DNA from: Betaproteobacteria bacterium
GTDB lineage: Bacteria; Pseudomonadota; Gammaproteobacteria; Burkholderiales; Burkholderiaceae
Length of the DNA: 64,000 nucleotides
NCBI GenBank assembly: GCA_947453825.1
Contig: CANGHN010000010.1
Location: 1 to 64,000, forward strand
Direction: 5' to 3'
In this document: piece by piece, positions 1 to 10,916 of the stretch
How positions within the stretch are numbered: position 1 is the first letter of the stretch
Layout: every line of letters begins with the position of its first letter
The notes under the pieces: model-generated
Databases searched by the model: none
What the model was told of the DNA's origin: nothing
The model's input: only the letters and a program-made list of their open reading frames with translations
Translations under genes and position numbers: made by a program

Positions 1-200
1 AAAATCGTGCCACGATTAGCAGCAACTTGTTTTGCAAATTTCAGGGCATCCTGAAACATTGGCAATGTTTTTTCCAAGTTGATGATGTGGATCTTATTGC
101 GATGACCGAAAATAAATGGGGCCATCTTTGGTGACCAGAAGCGCGTTTGGTGGCCAAAATGGCAACCGGCTTCCAGCATTTGACGCATAGTTACTGACAT
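1..200 (-). CDS. rpsB: 30S ribosomal protein S2, 5' part only
   Basis: The reverse strand reads from ATG at 200 leftwards off the window edge, giving about 66 residues that begin [20 protein letters not shown] and contain the S2 signature [15 protein letters not shown]2 is a small-subunit protein needed for S1 binding and translation initiation. A strong ribosome binding site (AGGAGAAGTT) lies at 201-210 just before the start. The gene is divergent from map, the usual arrangement in betaproteobacteria, where tsf would follow beyond the edge. Truncation is only by the window boundary. Confidence 0.97.
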   Translation of the reverse strand, partial: MSVTMRQMLEAGCHFGHQTRFWSPKMAPFIFGHRNKIHIINLEKTLPMFQDALKFAKQVAANRGTI

Positions 201-308
201 AACTTCTCCTAAGGGTTGGTTCTAAAATTGAGTCCTAGCTGCGCTAAAAAACGCCACCCTGGAAGGCTCAACTCGCGATTTCAAGTCCAAAATAGACCTG
301 AGACCAAA

Positions 309-314
309 ATTATA
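309..314 (-). promoter_or_regulatory. candidate -10 element of the rpsB promoter
   Basis: The minus strand reads TATAAT, a perfect sigma-70 -10 hexamer, about 109 bases before the rpsB start. No good -35 hexamer is present at 16-18 bases; the best overlaps the TAGCTA run near 333-338. Initiation here would leave an rpsB leader of roughly 100 nt, long enough for the autoregulation known for S2 in other bacteria. I could not show a specific leader fold. Confidence 0.4.
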
Positions 315-405
315 GCTTAAATATCAATGCTCTAGCTAGCCCCACCCTACCGCCAGACAAGGGAAAGAGGGACAAAAGAGGCTCTAGAAGCTATCCAAAT
401 AGGGT

Positions 406-428
406 AACTGCCTAAAATTTAGGCAGTT
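406..428. repeat. perfect 11-bp inverted repeat upstream of map
   Basis: Two exact arms, AACTGCCTAAA and TTTAGGCAGTT, flank one central A. The repeat lies 40 bases before the map start in the rpsB-map divergent region. No T-run follows on either strand, so it does not look like an intrinsic terminator. It could be an operator, or form a hairpin in the map leader. The rest of the 201-468 gap shows only the rpsB ribosome binding site and the TATAAT at 309. Confidence 0.6.
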
Positions 429-468
429 AGAGTAAGCCAAACTTCTCCAAGTCGTTGATAATCAAGGC

Positions 469-1305
469 ATGAATAGTGTATTTACCGCAGAAAAAGACAT
501 CCTCGGAATGCGAGAGGCTGGTCGTTTGGCTAGCGAAGTTCTTGATCACGTAACACCCCATGTCATTACTGGAATAAGCACTGGTGAATTAGACCGTATA
601 TGCCATGAATATATGCGCGATGTTCAAAAGACAATTCCTGCGCCGCTCAACTATCAACCTCCAGGCTATCCACCCTTCCCTGCATCCATTTGTACCTCAG
701 TCAATGATGTTATTTGCCATGGGATCCCAGGAGATAAAGTTCTTAAGAATGGTGATGTCGTCAATTTGGACATCACCGTAATTACTCCCGACGGTTACTA
801 CGGGGATACCAGCCGTATGTTTATGGTCGGTGAAGTTTCTGTCATGGCAAAACGTCTGACACAAATTACGTTTGAATGCATGTGGCTAGGTATTGCGCAA
901 GTCAAACCTGGCGTATCACTGGGCGACATTGGTCACGTAATTCAAACGCATGCAGAAAAAGCGGGCTACTCAATTGTGCGTGAATATTGTGGCCATGGCA
1001 TTGGTAAAGTCTTCCATCAAGACCCCCAAATTCTGCACTATGGTCGTCCAGGCACCGGTGAAAAATTAGAAGCTGGCATGACGTTCACTATAGAGCCCAT
1101 GATTAACGCAGGTAAGCGAGATATTCGCACGATGCCTGATCAGTGGACTGTAAAAACAAAAGATCGTAGCCTTTCTGCGCAGTGGGAACATACCCTACTG
1201 GTTACGCAAACTGGCGTCGAAGTTTTAACTTGGTCAGAAGGCAGCAACCCTCCTCCAGATTGCGTAAAAGGGCTCTCTTTTAGACCCTCTTTAGCAAGCG
1301 TATAA
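469..1305 (+). CDS. map: methionine aminopeptidase, type I
   Basis: Removes the N-terminal methionine from new proteins in the cytosol. The 278-residue protein has the pita-bread fold signature with the expected five metal ligands: Asp in VVNLDITV, Asp in GYYGDTSRM, His in [10 protein letters not shown], Glu in FTIEPMI and Glu in QWEHTLLVT. It is slightly longer than the E. coli enzyme because of a C-terminal tail after the last metal ligand. The start is the ATG preceded only by a weak AAGG; no better start lies downstream, since MxxV..KDI begins the family. It is followed after 4 bases by glnD, so the two are probably co-transcribed. Confidence 0.96.
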   Translation: MNSVFTAEKDILGMREAGRLASEVLDHVTPHVITGISTGELDRICHEYMRDVQKTIPAPLNYQPPGYPPFPASICTSVNDVICHGIPGDKVLKNGDVVNLDITVITPDGYYGDTSRMFMVGEVSVMAKRLTQITFECMWLGIAQVKPGVSLGDIGHVIQTHAEKAGYSIVREYCGHGIGKVFHQDPQILHYGRPGTGEKLEAGMTFTIEPMINAGKRDIRTMPDQWTVKTKDRSLSAQWEHTLLVTQTGVEVLTWSEGSNPPPDCVKGLSFRPSLASV

Positions 1306-1309
1306 ACCC

Positions 1310-3907
1310 ATGAGCAACTCGCAGCAGGCAATGCAGATCACAGATGCGACAAGTCTGCGTGTTGCTCGTGAGACTGCTTATGCAGAGTTTAAAAAATCTC
1401 AAGCTGTTGGCAAGCTCACTAAACAGTTAAGCAAACTCAGTGACGAGTTATTGAGCCACCTTTGGAATAGTTGCGAACTCAATCAAGATGCAGCACTGGT
1501 CGCAGTTGGTGGCTATGGCAGAGGCGCTCTACTTCCTTATTCTGATATTGATATATTGGTACTGCTGCCAGCGGACGAAAAATTAGCGCGGTCACTATCT
1601 AAAAAAGTAGAGCAATTTGTTGCTAGTTGTTGGGATACCGGTTTAGAAATTGGCTCTTCTGTGAGAACCGTATCTGAGTGCATCTCTGAGTCAGAACAGG
1701 ACATCACAGTACGAACATCACTACTAGAATCTCGCCTAGTTTGCGGCAAAAAACAACTCTTTAAAGAATTTGCTAAAGCGTTTGAGTCGGCCATGGATCC
1801 AAAGGCCTTCTTTCAGGCAAAGTTAGCCGAGCAAATTCAGCGTCACTATAAGTATCAAGATACGCCGTACTCGCTTGAGCCAAACTGCAAAGAAAGCCCT
1901 GGCGGATTGCGTGACCTACAGGTTATTTCTTGGGTGAGTAAAGCGGCACTACTTGGTAATACCTTTAAAGACTTAAATCAGGCTGGCTTAATTACGCAGC
2001 GTGAGCTAACGGAGCTTAATCGTAATCAGCGCTTCCTAGAAACGCTGCGAGCCAATCTTCATTTGCTTGCCGGACGTCGCCAAGATGTTCTCGCCTTTGA
2101 CTTGCAATCCCCCTTAGCCTCCTCAATGGGCATTGAAGAGGAGTCATCACGTCAGGCCAGTGAAGCCATCATGCGTCGCTATTACTGGGCAGCTAAAGCT
2201 GTGACGCAATTAAATGATGTGCTCTTACAGAATATTGAAGCCCTTCTCTTTCCGAAAGAATCAAAGACCACTCGCCCTATTCCTGGTGAAGGCAATGAGT
2301 ATTTCATTGAGAGGCAAGGCGTCTTAGACATCACTGATCCGCAGCTCTACCAAAAATATCCAGAGCAAATTCTACGTACTTTTTTAGTCTTTGCTCAAAC
2401 ATCGAATGTCAAAAGTCTATCTGCTACGATTTTTAGGGCGCTATATAACGCTCGTCAAAAAATGGATGCAAAGTGGCGCGCCAACCCTATTAATCGAGCC
2501 CTTTTCATCGATATCTTAAAAGAGCCTGAGGGTGTCAGTCGCGCATTTCAACTAATGAACCGCAGTAGCGTCTTGGGTCGCTATCTGCCTGCCTTCCGAA
2601 AAATTGTTGGTCAAATGCAGCATGATTTATTTCATGTCTACACCGTAGACCAACACATCTTGATGGTATTGCGCAATGTTCGCCGCTTCATGGTGGTTGA
2701 ACATACCCATGAGTTTCCGTTCTGCAGTAGTCTCATTGCTCACTTTGAGAAACCTTGGTTACTAGTGATTGCTGCACTCTTTCACGACATTGCTAAAGGC
2801 CGTGGTGGTGATCACTCACAACTTGGCAAAGCAGATATGCGTAAGTTTGCCAAAGATCATGGTCTAGATAAAAAAGATACTGAACTCTTGATATGGCTGG
2901 TCGCTGAGCATCTTAATATGAGTCAGACGGCTCAGAAACAAGACATCACCGACCCAGACGTCGTGAGAGCTTTTGCCAAAAAGGTAGGTGATGAGCGCCA
3001 TCTCACTGCGCTCTATTTATTAACTGTGGCTGATGTTCGCGGCACTAGCCCCAAAGTTTGGAATGCCTGGAAAGGCAAACTGCTCGAAGATCTTTATCGT
3101 GCAACCTTACGCGTATTAGGAGGCGCCAAACCAGATGCCTCTTCAGAACTAGCGCAACATCAAGAAGAGTCGCGCGCAAAATTACGTCTTTATGGCATTA
3201 ACGATGAAGCCTATGAAGAACTTTGGCAACAACTCGATGTTGCATTTTTCCTAAGACAGGATTCATCAGACATTGCCTGGCTTACGCGACATCTTTATAA
3301 CAAGGTCAGTAGTGGTGATCCCATTGTTCGGGCCCGCCTATCCCCTATTGGTGAAGGATTGCAAGTTGCCGTCTACGTAAAAGATCAAGAGGATCTCTTT
3401 GCCAGAATCTGCGCTTACTTTGAGAAGCATGGTTTCTCGATTTGGGATGCCCGTATTCATACGACTCGCCATGGCTATGCGCTCGATACTTTCCAAATCT
3501 CTGGCAGTAATTTAGTTGATGAGGGTGGCAGCTATCGTGACATCATCCAGCTGGTGGAATTTGAATTAACTGCCGCATTGACTAATGCGGCACCCCTGCC
3601 AAATCCAAGCATGGGTCGCCTCTCTAGACAATCGCGCACTTTCCCGATTCAACCTCGTGTACACATGGTTCCAGATGAGCGCGGCAGATATTACACACTC
3701 GCACTATCAGCCAGTGATCGCACGGGCTTGCTCTATACGATCTCTAGAGTACTCGCTAAGCATCAAGTCTCCATTCATACGGCACGTATTAATACCCTAG
3801 GGGAGCGAGTAGAAGATATATTGCTACTCGATGCTGCTAACCTAGGCAAGAATCCAAAGCTACAAATCCAGCTTGAGACAGAGTTACTAGAAGCTTTAGG
3901 GGCTTAA
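1310..3907 (+). CDS. glnD: [Protein-PII] uridylyltransferase / uridylyl-removing enzyme
   Basis: Bifunctional nitrogen sensor that uridylylates PII when glutamine is low and removes UMP when it is high. The 865 residues show the full family architecture: nucleotidyltransferase motif [20 protein letters not shown] from about residue 67 (Gly-Gly and the Asp pair), a helical linker, an HD phosphohydrolase domain (HVYTVDQH near 440, [13 protein letters not shown] near 490), and two C-terminal ACT domains near 684 and 795 that bind glutamine. It starts 4 bases after map. Its likely substrate is the PII protein at 34489-34827, which keeps Tyr51. Confidence 0.97.
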   Translation: MSNSQQAMQITDATSLRVARETAYAEFKKSQAVGKLTKQLSKLSDELLSHLWNSCELNQDAALVAVGGYGRGALLPYSDIDILVLLPADEKLARSLSKKVEQFVASCWDTGLEIGSSVRTVSECISESEQDITVRTSLLESRLVCGKKQLFKEFAKAFESAMDPKAFFQAKLAEQIQRHYKYQDTPYSLEPNCKESPGGLRDLQVISWVSKAALLGNTFKDLNQAGLITQRELTELNRNQRFLETLRANLHLLAGRRQDVLAFDLQSPLASSMGIEEESSRQASEAIMRRYYWAAKAVTQLNDVLLQNIEALLFPKESKTTRPIPGEGNEYFIERQGVLDITDPQLYQKYPEQILRTFLVFAQTSNVKSLSATIFRALYNARQKMDAKWRANPINRALFIDILKEPEGVSRAFQLMNRSSVLGRYLPAFRKIVGQMQHDLFHVYTVDQHILMVLRNVRRFMVVEHTHEFPFCSSLIAHFEKPWLLVIAALFHDIAKGRGGDHSQLGKADMRKFAKDHGLDKKDTELLIWLVAEHLNMSQTAQKQDITDPDVVRAFAKKVGDERHLTALYLLTVADVRGTSPKVWNAWKGKLLEDLYRATLRVLGGAKPDASSELAQHQEESRAKLRLYGINDEAYEELWQQLDVAFFLRQDSSDIAWLTRHLYNKVSSGDPIVRARLSPIGEGLQVAVYVKDQEDLFARICAYFEKHGFSIWDARIHTTRHGYALDTFQISGSNLVDEGGSYRDIIQLVEFELTAALTNAAPLPNPSMGRLSRQSRTFPIQPRVHMVPDERGRYYTLALSASDRTGLLYTISRVLAKHQVSIHTARINTLGERVEDILLLDAANLGKNPKLQIQLETELLEALGA

Positions 3908-3923
3908 TGAATCTCTAAAAGAA

Positions 3924-3949
3924 AGAGCCCAGGTTTTAAGCTGGGCTCT
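3924..3949. terminator. hairpin between convergent glnD and gcl
   Basis: Arms AGAGCCCAG and CTGGGCTCT form a perfect 9-bp stem with an 8-base loop. On the minus strand the stem is followed by TTTCTTTT, so it best serves gcl. On the plus strand there is no T-run, so glnD termination here is less certain. Confidence 0.75.
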
Positions 3950-3972
3950 GGTAATACAAACTTCTTGAATGC

Positions 3973-5763
3973 TTAGTCTAAGAGACCGGCCATTTGTAAG
4001 CCTTCACGACCAGCTGGGTGACGACAATCAACCTCTTCAAACTCATTGATATTGTCAATCTCCATGCCCATCGCAATATTGGTTACCTTCTCCATGATCA
4101 CCTCTACTACTACTGGCACCATGAATTGTTTAGCCATCTTTTGCGCTTCAACTAAAGCAGCATTAATCTTGGCAGGATCGCTCACACGCAGTAATTTGCA
4201 GCCTAAACCTTCAACGACTTTACCGTGATCGACGCCATAGCCTTTAAGGGTTGTATCGTCCACGTTAATATTGTCAAAAGCTAACTGTACACAGTAGTCC
4301 ATATCAAATCCACGTTGCGCCTGACGAATTAAGCCAAGGTAACTGTTATTTACCAATACCATCACTAGCGGCAATTTAAATTGCGCACCCACAGCCAACT
4401 CTTCAATTAAGAACTGGAAGTCGTAATCGCCTGATAAACCGACGACGGTACGAGTAGGATCAGCAGCCAATACACCCAGAGCAGCTGGAATAGTCCAACC
4501 TAATGGGCCAGCTTGTCCGCAGTTAATCCACTGGCGATCACCATACACATGCAAGAACTGTCCGCCTGCAATTTGCGATAAACCAATGGTGGTCACATAA
4601 ATAGTGTCGCGACCAAATGCAGTATTCATTTCCTGATAAACACGTTGTGGTTTGACTGGAATGTTATCAAAATCAGTCTTACGTAACATGAGCTTCTTAC
4701 GCTCTTGGCAACGACCTACCCAATCACCGTAATTATTAAGTTTGCCTTTTGCCTTCCAATCTTTAGCAACTTCAACAAATAACTCAAGAGCTGCTTTAGC
4801 ATCGGAAACAATTCCATAGTCAGGCGTAAATACGCGACCAATTTGGGTAGGCTCAATATCCACGTGAACAAACTTACGGCCTTTGGTATAAACATCAATT
4901 GAACCAGTGTGGCGGTTAGCCCAACGGTTGCCAATACCCAATACAAAGTCGCTTGCTAGCATCGTGGCATTGCCGTAGCGATGCGAAGTTTGCAAACCAA
5001 CCATACCAGCCATTAAAGGGTGGTCATCTGGGATTGATCCCCAACCCATTAAGGTTGGAATTACTGGAATGTTCATTAACTCGGCAAACTCTACTAATAA
5101 CTTAGAAGCATCTGCATTGATAATTCCGCCACCAGCCACAATCAATGGCTTCTCGGCAGTCATTAACATTTCCATCGCTTTTTCGATTTGCTTACGGCTT
5201 GGTGTCGGTTTGTAAACCGCTAATGGCTCGTAAGTATCAATATCAAATTCAATCTCAGCCATCTGCACATCAATTGGCAAGTCGATCAATACTGGGCCTG
5301 GACGTCCAGAGCGCATGATATGGAATGCCTGCTGGAACACGCGTGGCACTAAACCTGGCTCGCGAACGGTAACAGCCCATTTAGTCACAGGCTTAGCGAT
5401 GCTCTCAATATCAACTGCTTGGAAATCTTCCTTATACAAACGTGCGCGCGGCGCTTGACCTGTAATGCAAAGAATTGGAATGGAGTCAGCACTGGCTGAA
5501 TATAGACCAGTAATCATGTCGGTTCCAGCAGGGCCAGAGGTGCCGATACATACACCAATGTTGCCGGCCTTAGCACGTGTATACCCTTCGGCCATGTGCG
5601 ATGCACCCTCAACGTGGCGTGCCAAAATATGAGTAATAGACTGACGCTCGCGTAGTTGAGCGTAAAGTGGATTAATTGCAGCACCGGGAACGCCGAAAGC
5701 AGTAGTAATGCCCTCTTTTTCCATCACCAAAACTGCTGCCATTGCTGCCTTCATTTTTGCCAT
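3973..5763 (-). CDS. gcl: glyoxylate carboligase (tartronate-semialdehyde synthase)
   Basis: Thiamine-diphosphate enzyme condensing two glyoxylate molecules to tartronate semialdehyde and CO2. The sequence follows E. coli Gcl closely over its whole length (596 residues here). Val51 in [13 protein letters not shown] replaces the usual catalytic Glu of the family, a hallmark of Gcl. ATG 5763 is chosen because GGGAGGCAAATC immediately precedes it and the protein then starts MAKMKAAM as in E. coli; an upstream in-frame start at 5793 lacks a ribosome binding site. The usual partners hyi, glxR and a glycerate kinase are not adjacent. A LysR gene diverges from it and probably controls it. Confidence 0.96.
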   Translation of the reverse strand: MAKMKAAMAAVLVMEKEGITTAFGVPGAAINPLYAQLRERQSITHILARHVEGASHMAEGYTRAKAGNIGVCIGTSGPAGTDMITGLYSASADSIPILCITGQAPRARLYKEDFQAVDIESIAKPVTKWAVTVREPGLVPRVFQQAFHIMRSGRPGPVLIDLPIDVQMAEIEFDIDTYEPLAVYKPTPSRKQIEKAMEMLMTAEKPLIVAGGGIINADASKLLVEFAELMNIPVIPTLMGWGSIPDDHPLMAGMVGLQTSHRYGNATMLASDFVLGIGNRWANRHTGSIDVYTKGRKFVHVDIEPTQIGRVFTPDYGIVSDAKAALELFVEVAKDWKAKGKLNNYGDWVGRCQERKKLMLRKTDFDNIPVKPQRVYQEMNTAFGRDTIYVTTIGLSQIAGGQFLHVYGDRQWINCGQAGPLGWTIPAALGVLAADPTRTVVGLSGDYDFQFLIEELAVGAQFKLPLVMVLVNNSYLGLIRQAQRGFDMDYCVQLAFDNINVDDTTLKGYGVDHGKVVEGLGCKLLRVSDPAKINAALVEAQKMAKQFMVPVVVEVIMEKVTNIAMGMEIDNINEFEEVDCRHPAGREGLQMAGLLD

Positions 5764-5842
5764 GATTTGCCTCCCAATGTTGTTGTAGCGCAATGATCTT
5801 GAAATTTGAGCTTTTTGAGAAGATCAGCAAATCTATATCTAG

Positions 5843-5859
5843 TATTCCACCATGGAATA
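5843..5859. promoter_or_regulatory. candidate LysR-type operator between gcl and the LysR gene
   Basis: The palindrome TATTCC-ACCAT-GGAATA contains a T-N11-A core (TTCCACCATGGAA, 5845-5857), the standard LysR-type recognition shape. It lies in the 133-base divergent gap, 37 bases before the regulator start and about 80 before gcl, where such proteins repress their own gene and activate the divergent one. Confidence 0.6.
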
Positions 5860-5896
5860 GTGTAAAAATAGTGCATCTAAACCATTAAAAATCACT

Positions 5897-6820
5897 ATGG
5901 ATCGCGTTCAAGGCATATTTCTGTTTGTCAGAATAGTTGAAACAGGCTCATTTAGTAAGGCTGCTGAGGATCTCGGCATTACTCAACCCACCGCTACAAA
6001 GTTTGTAGCCAGCCTAGAAAAACGTTTAGGCACTCTATTGCTGCATCGCAGCACGCGTGGGGTTACAGCGACTGAAATTGGAAAGCTCTACTACGAGAAA
6101 TGCAAAATCATTTCCCAGGAAATTGAAGAAGCCGATGATTTAGCCTCTTTGATGCAATCGAAGGTTCGCGGCAAATTAACCATTAGCTCTTCGGTTGCCT
6201 TTGGTCGCCGGGTGCTCACTCCTTCGATCTTAGAGTTCATGTCGCACCATCCAGAGCTAGAGGTAGATTTAAGCATGGATGATCGCTACATCAATTTGGT
6301 TGAGCAAGGAGTTGATTTGGCAATTCGAATGAGAAGCCTGCCAGACTCCTCGCTAGGATCCCGATTTATAGGAACAAATCCCTGGATATTGGTTGCCAAT
6401 CCTAACTATCTTCGAGAGCGCCCAGCCCCTAAGGTGCCTGAAGACATCAAAAAACATCGCGCCCTGATCTACACAACAGCACAAAGTGATCATCGCTGGA
6501 GTTTTACGAACCCGCAAAATCAAACTGAAATCGTTGAAGTAAAAGGACCGTTTATTTCTAATAATCTTTCTTCTATTCTCGCTGCGGCCAGAACAGGCAT
6601 GGGCTTGGCGGCGCTACCATGCTACGTAGCACACCAATCTATTAAAGATCAAATACTGCAACCTGTGATGGAGGATTGGTTACTACCAAGCCAGGAAATT
6701 CATGCGGTATTTTCATCACCTAAACACGTGCCCACTAAAGTAAGTCAATGTATTGACTGGTTACAAGGCCAATTTAAAGGAGAGTGGTGGAAAGGTCTTC
6801 CCCTAGAGAAAATTGAATAA
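5897..6820 (+). CDS. LysR-family transcriptional regulator
   Basis: A 307-residue DNA-binding regulator. An N-terminal winged helix-turn-helix (MDRVQGIFLFVRIVETGSFS, then AAEDLGITQPTATKFVASLE) is followed by a LysR substrate-binding domain from about residue 90. It resembles the CrgA/DsdC-like group common in Burkholderiales. It is divergent from gcl with a T-N11-A palindrome in the shared gap, so the simplest inference is that it regulates glyoxylate carboligase in response to glyoxylate or a related acid. The effector cannot be read from sequence. A strong terminator begins directly at its stop codon. Confidence 0.93.
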   Translation: MDRVQGIFLFVRIVETGSFSKAAEDLGITQPTATKFVASLEKRLGTLLLHRSTRGVTATEIGKLYYEKCKIISQEIEEADDLASLMQSKVRGKLTISSSVAFGRRVLTPSILEFMSHHPELEVDLSMDDRYINLVEQGVDLAIRMRSLPDSSLGSRFIGTNPWILVANPNYLRERPAPKVPEDIKKHRALIYTTAQSDHRWSFTNPQNQTEIVEVKGPFISNNLSSILAAARTGMGLAALPCYVAHQSIKDQILQPVMEDWLLPSQEIHAVFSSPKHVPTKVSQCIDWLQGQFKGEWWKGLPLEKIE

Positions 6821-6845
6821 AAAATCCCCAATGCCTGGGGATTTT
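6821..6845. terminator. bidirectional intrinsic terminator
   Basis: Arms AAAATCCCCA and TGGGGATTTT pair perfectly over 10 bp around a 5-base loop, with A- and T-runs on both sides. It separates the convergent LysR gene and tautomerase gene and should work in both directions. Confidence 0.9.
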
Positions 6846-6865
6846 AGGATGGATGCAGGGGGGAA

Positions 6866-7048
6866 CTAGTCACTCCATAACTTACCTGCAGTAGCCCAGT
6901 CTGATTTTTTGACATCTTGATATATCACATCTACAGACTCAGCAGAGCAGCCCATGATTTTGACAGCAGCCTCCGTAATGGCTTTCGCATATTCACGCTT
7001 CACGTCATCTGTACGGCCTTCAAATAATTGAACTTGAATTAATGGCAT
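6866..7048 (-). CDS. 4-oxalocrotonate tautomerase family protein
   Basis: A 60-residue protein of the usual size for this family, which moves double bonds in keto-enol acids using the amino-terminal proline as base. Pro is residue 2 (MPLIQVQLFEGR), so it becomes the N-terminus after Met removal. The family pattern VYI-like (VDVIYQDVKKSDWATAG) is present. The start is fixed by TAGGAGAAAAGC just upstream. It lies 9 bases after a class II aldolase gene and is probably co-transcribed with it. The natural substrate is unknown; family members range from catechol meta-cleavage enzymes to dehalogenases. Confidence 0.88.
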   Translation of the reverse strand: MPLIQVQLFEGRTDDVKREYAKAITEAAVKIMGCSAESVDVIYQDVKKSDWATAGKLWSD

Positions 7049-7057
7049 GCTTTTCTC

Positions 7058-7825
7058 CTATTTGCTATCCATAAACATTCTTTGATATGCAGGCCATTCT
7101 ATCTGACCCTCATCATCACCATCACTACACAATTGCCTATAGGTTAACTGACATATCTCAGAATCTGGGAGGATAAGTCCCTCAAGAGATCCAGTCAGTA
7201 GCTGAATTTTGCAAGCCCTCTCCAGAACATCCATTAAATAAAACGCTTGCTGAATAGATGATCCGCAAACAATACTGCCGTGATTATGCAAAAGCATCGC
7301 CTTCTTCTTACCTAAGTTTGCGATTAAAGAAGTTTGCTCTTGTGATGAAAGCGCTAAGCCCTGGTATGGGTGATAGCCCATATCTTGATAGAAACGCAAA
7401 GCATGCTGAGAAATTGGTAGTAGCCCTTTTTTCTGGGCCGATACTGCAATCACAGAGTCTATATGCAAATGGAATACACAATGCGCGTCTAACCTTGCTG
7501 CATGTACAGCTCCATGAATTGCAAAGCCCGTTTGATTCACCTGACCCTTGCCAGACAATATCTGTCCATCGATATTGACCTTCACTAAATTTTGCGGGGT
7601 AATTTCATTAAAGCGCAGTCCAAACTGATTCAGCAAATAGGCGCCCTCTTCACCGAGTATCGCTGCAGAAATATGGGTATAGATTCCATCGTCCCAATTT
7701 TTGAGATACGCTAATTGATAAGCCGTTGCCAAATCAATGCGAACTTGTTTTTCTTGATCAGAAATCGGCTCTAATGAAGCCCAATCTTCTGAATTAATAT
7801 GAAATTTTTGATTCAATGAGCTCAT
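7058..7825 (-). CDS. class II aldolase/adducin family protein
   Basis: 255 residues with the class II aldolase/adducin fold. A metal-binding HxH (VFHLHIDS) and a later His in LLHNHGSIVCG are visible, as in fuculose- and ribulose-phosphate aldolases. The closest bacterial relatives are usually annotated only as class II aldolase/adducin proteins, some acting as decarboxylases or on aromatic-derived hydroxyacids. It begins 7 bases after ligA, which makes it the tail of the smc-zipA-ligA transcript, and precedes the tautomerase. Substrate unknown. Confidence 0.87.
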   Translation of the reverse strand: MSSLNQKFHINSEDWASLEPISDQEKQVRIDLATAYQLAYLKNWDDGIYTHISAAILGEEGAYLLNQFGLRFNEITPQNLVKVNIDGQILSGKGQVNQTGFAIHGAVHAARLDAHCVFHLHIDSVIAVSAQKKGLLPISQHALRFYQDMGYHPYQGLALSSQEQTSLIANLGKKKAMLLHNHGSIVCGSSIQQAFYLMDVLERACKIQLLTGSLEGLILPDSEICQLTYRQLCSDGDDEGQIEWPAYQRMFMDSK

Positions 7826-7832
7826 TTTGAAA

Positions 7833-9857
<2,025 letters not shown>

Positions 9858-10916
9858 CTAGCTAAAGAGTCTGCTAGCTGTAGAAGACCCAGCGGGAACG
9901 CCGGACTTCTCAAGATTGGCATACAGAATATCGAGGTGTTGGCGAATGCTAATCACCGCTGCTTCGCTTAGGTTAATACCATTGTCATCAACTAGGCGTC
10001 CATGCGCAGCTTGGGCAATCTCCATTCCTTCAGCGAGCATTCTTTCAAAAGCACGCTCTTCTTGTGGAACTAAGGGAACTTCTAACAGCAAGGTGAGTTG
10101 AGTTACGGATCTATTAGGATCTGTATCAGCACTATTGAAAAGTACAAGACCTTTGCTGAGGTATTCATATTGTCTACCATTGCGAGCTAATTTAAATCCT
10201 CGTTGACGCATCAGAGCATCAAAATTACCCCATGGACAAGGCTCATCGAATAGGACATTAATACTAAGTTGAATATCACTTTCTACTGCCATCGCATCCA
10301 ATTCTTTGGCGCTCTCTAGCATCGTACTCACACTCGGCATATCAATTTGGGAGCCCAAAGTCTCTGCTAATGTTTGAGCTCGCGAACAAAAATCGGATAG
10401 CTCCAACACGCCAATGGGGCCCCGACGGCTAGCCAACTGGATCGCTAGCTGCAGTTCTGAATAGCTCGAATCTGACCTCAACTCCTCCCAATCTTCTGCA
10501 GAATCCTGATCTGCATTCAAACCTTCACACATCCACTTGGCAGTAGATTGTGCTTGCAAATCAGTCCATGCATGAATTTCTTCCAGAATTTCAGAGCCGC
10601 TAATACCTTCATCAAAGCGAAGTGTGATCACACAGTCGACTCGAGGATCGATCCCCAGATTTGCAGGGGCAGAAATGGTAGCCAGGACGTCACTAAAATT
10701 AGGTTCTGTGCGGTCACTGAGATCTGTATCGGCAAACCCAGCATTAAAGCTTGGCTCGTGAAATTGCTCTGCAGAAGCAGCTTCTGCCTTACGGCGAGTG
10801 CGTGCGTATTTGAAATTCAGAATGACTACTGAAAGCAAAACCAGAATACCAATAACAGCCAAAGCAAGTTGCAAATCAGACAAACCCAACATCGTCATGA
10901 TTTGTTCTACGTACAC
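9858..10916 (-). CDS. zipA: cell division protein ZipA-like (C-terminal FtsZ-binding domain)
   Basis: Membrane anchor that ties the FtsZ ring to the inner membrane. A single N-terminal membrane span (LQLALAVIGILVLLSVVILN) is followed by a basic stretch, an acidic linker and a C-terminal ZipA domain with the pattern FNSADTDPNRSVTQLTLLLE. The start is probably GTG at 10916, because TGGAGG lies 8 bases upstream inside the smc stop region; ATG codons at 10898 and 10892 lack a site. The gene starts immediately after the smc stop, so translation is likely coupled. Confidence 0.85.
   Translation of the reverse strand: MYVEQIMTMLGLSDLQLALAVIGILVLLSVVILNFKYARTRRKAEAASAEQFHEPSFNAGFADTDLSDRTEPNFSDVLATISAPANLGIDPRVDCVITLRFDEGISGSEILEEIHAWTDLQAQSTAKWMCEGLNADQDSAEDWEELRSDSSYSELQLAIQLASRRGPIGVLELSDFCSRAQTLAETLGSQIDMPSVSTMLESAKELDAMAVESDIQLSINVLFDEPCPWGNFDALMRQRGFKLARNGRQYEYLSKGLVLFNSADTDPNRSVTQLTLLLEVPLVPQEERAFERMLAEGMEIAQAAHGRLVDDNGINLSEAAVISIRQHLDILYANLEKSGVPAGSSTASRLFS

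Noticed and set aside
309..327. TTGATA/TATAAT as a complete rpsB promoter
   Set aside because: The two hexamers are only 7 bases apart; only the -10 is kept as a candidate.
406..428. Terminator interpretation of the perfect inverted repeat
   Set aside because: No T-run follows on either strand, and no gene ends here.
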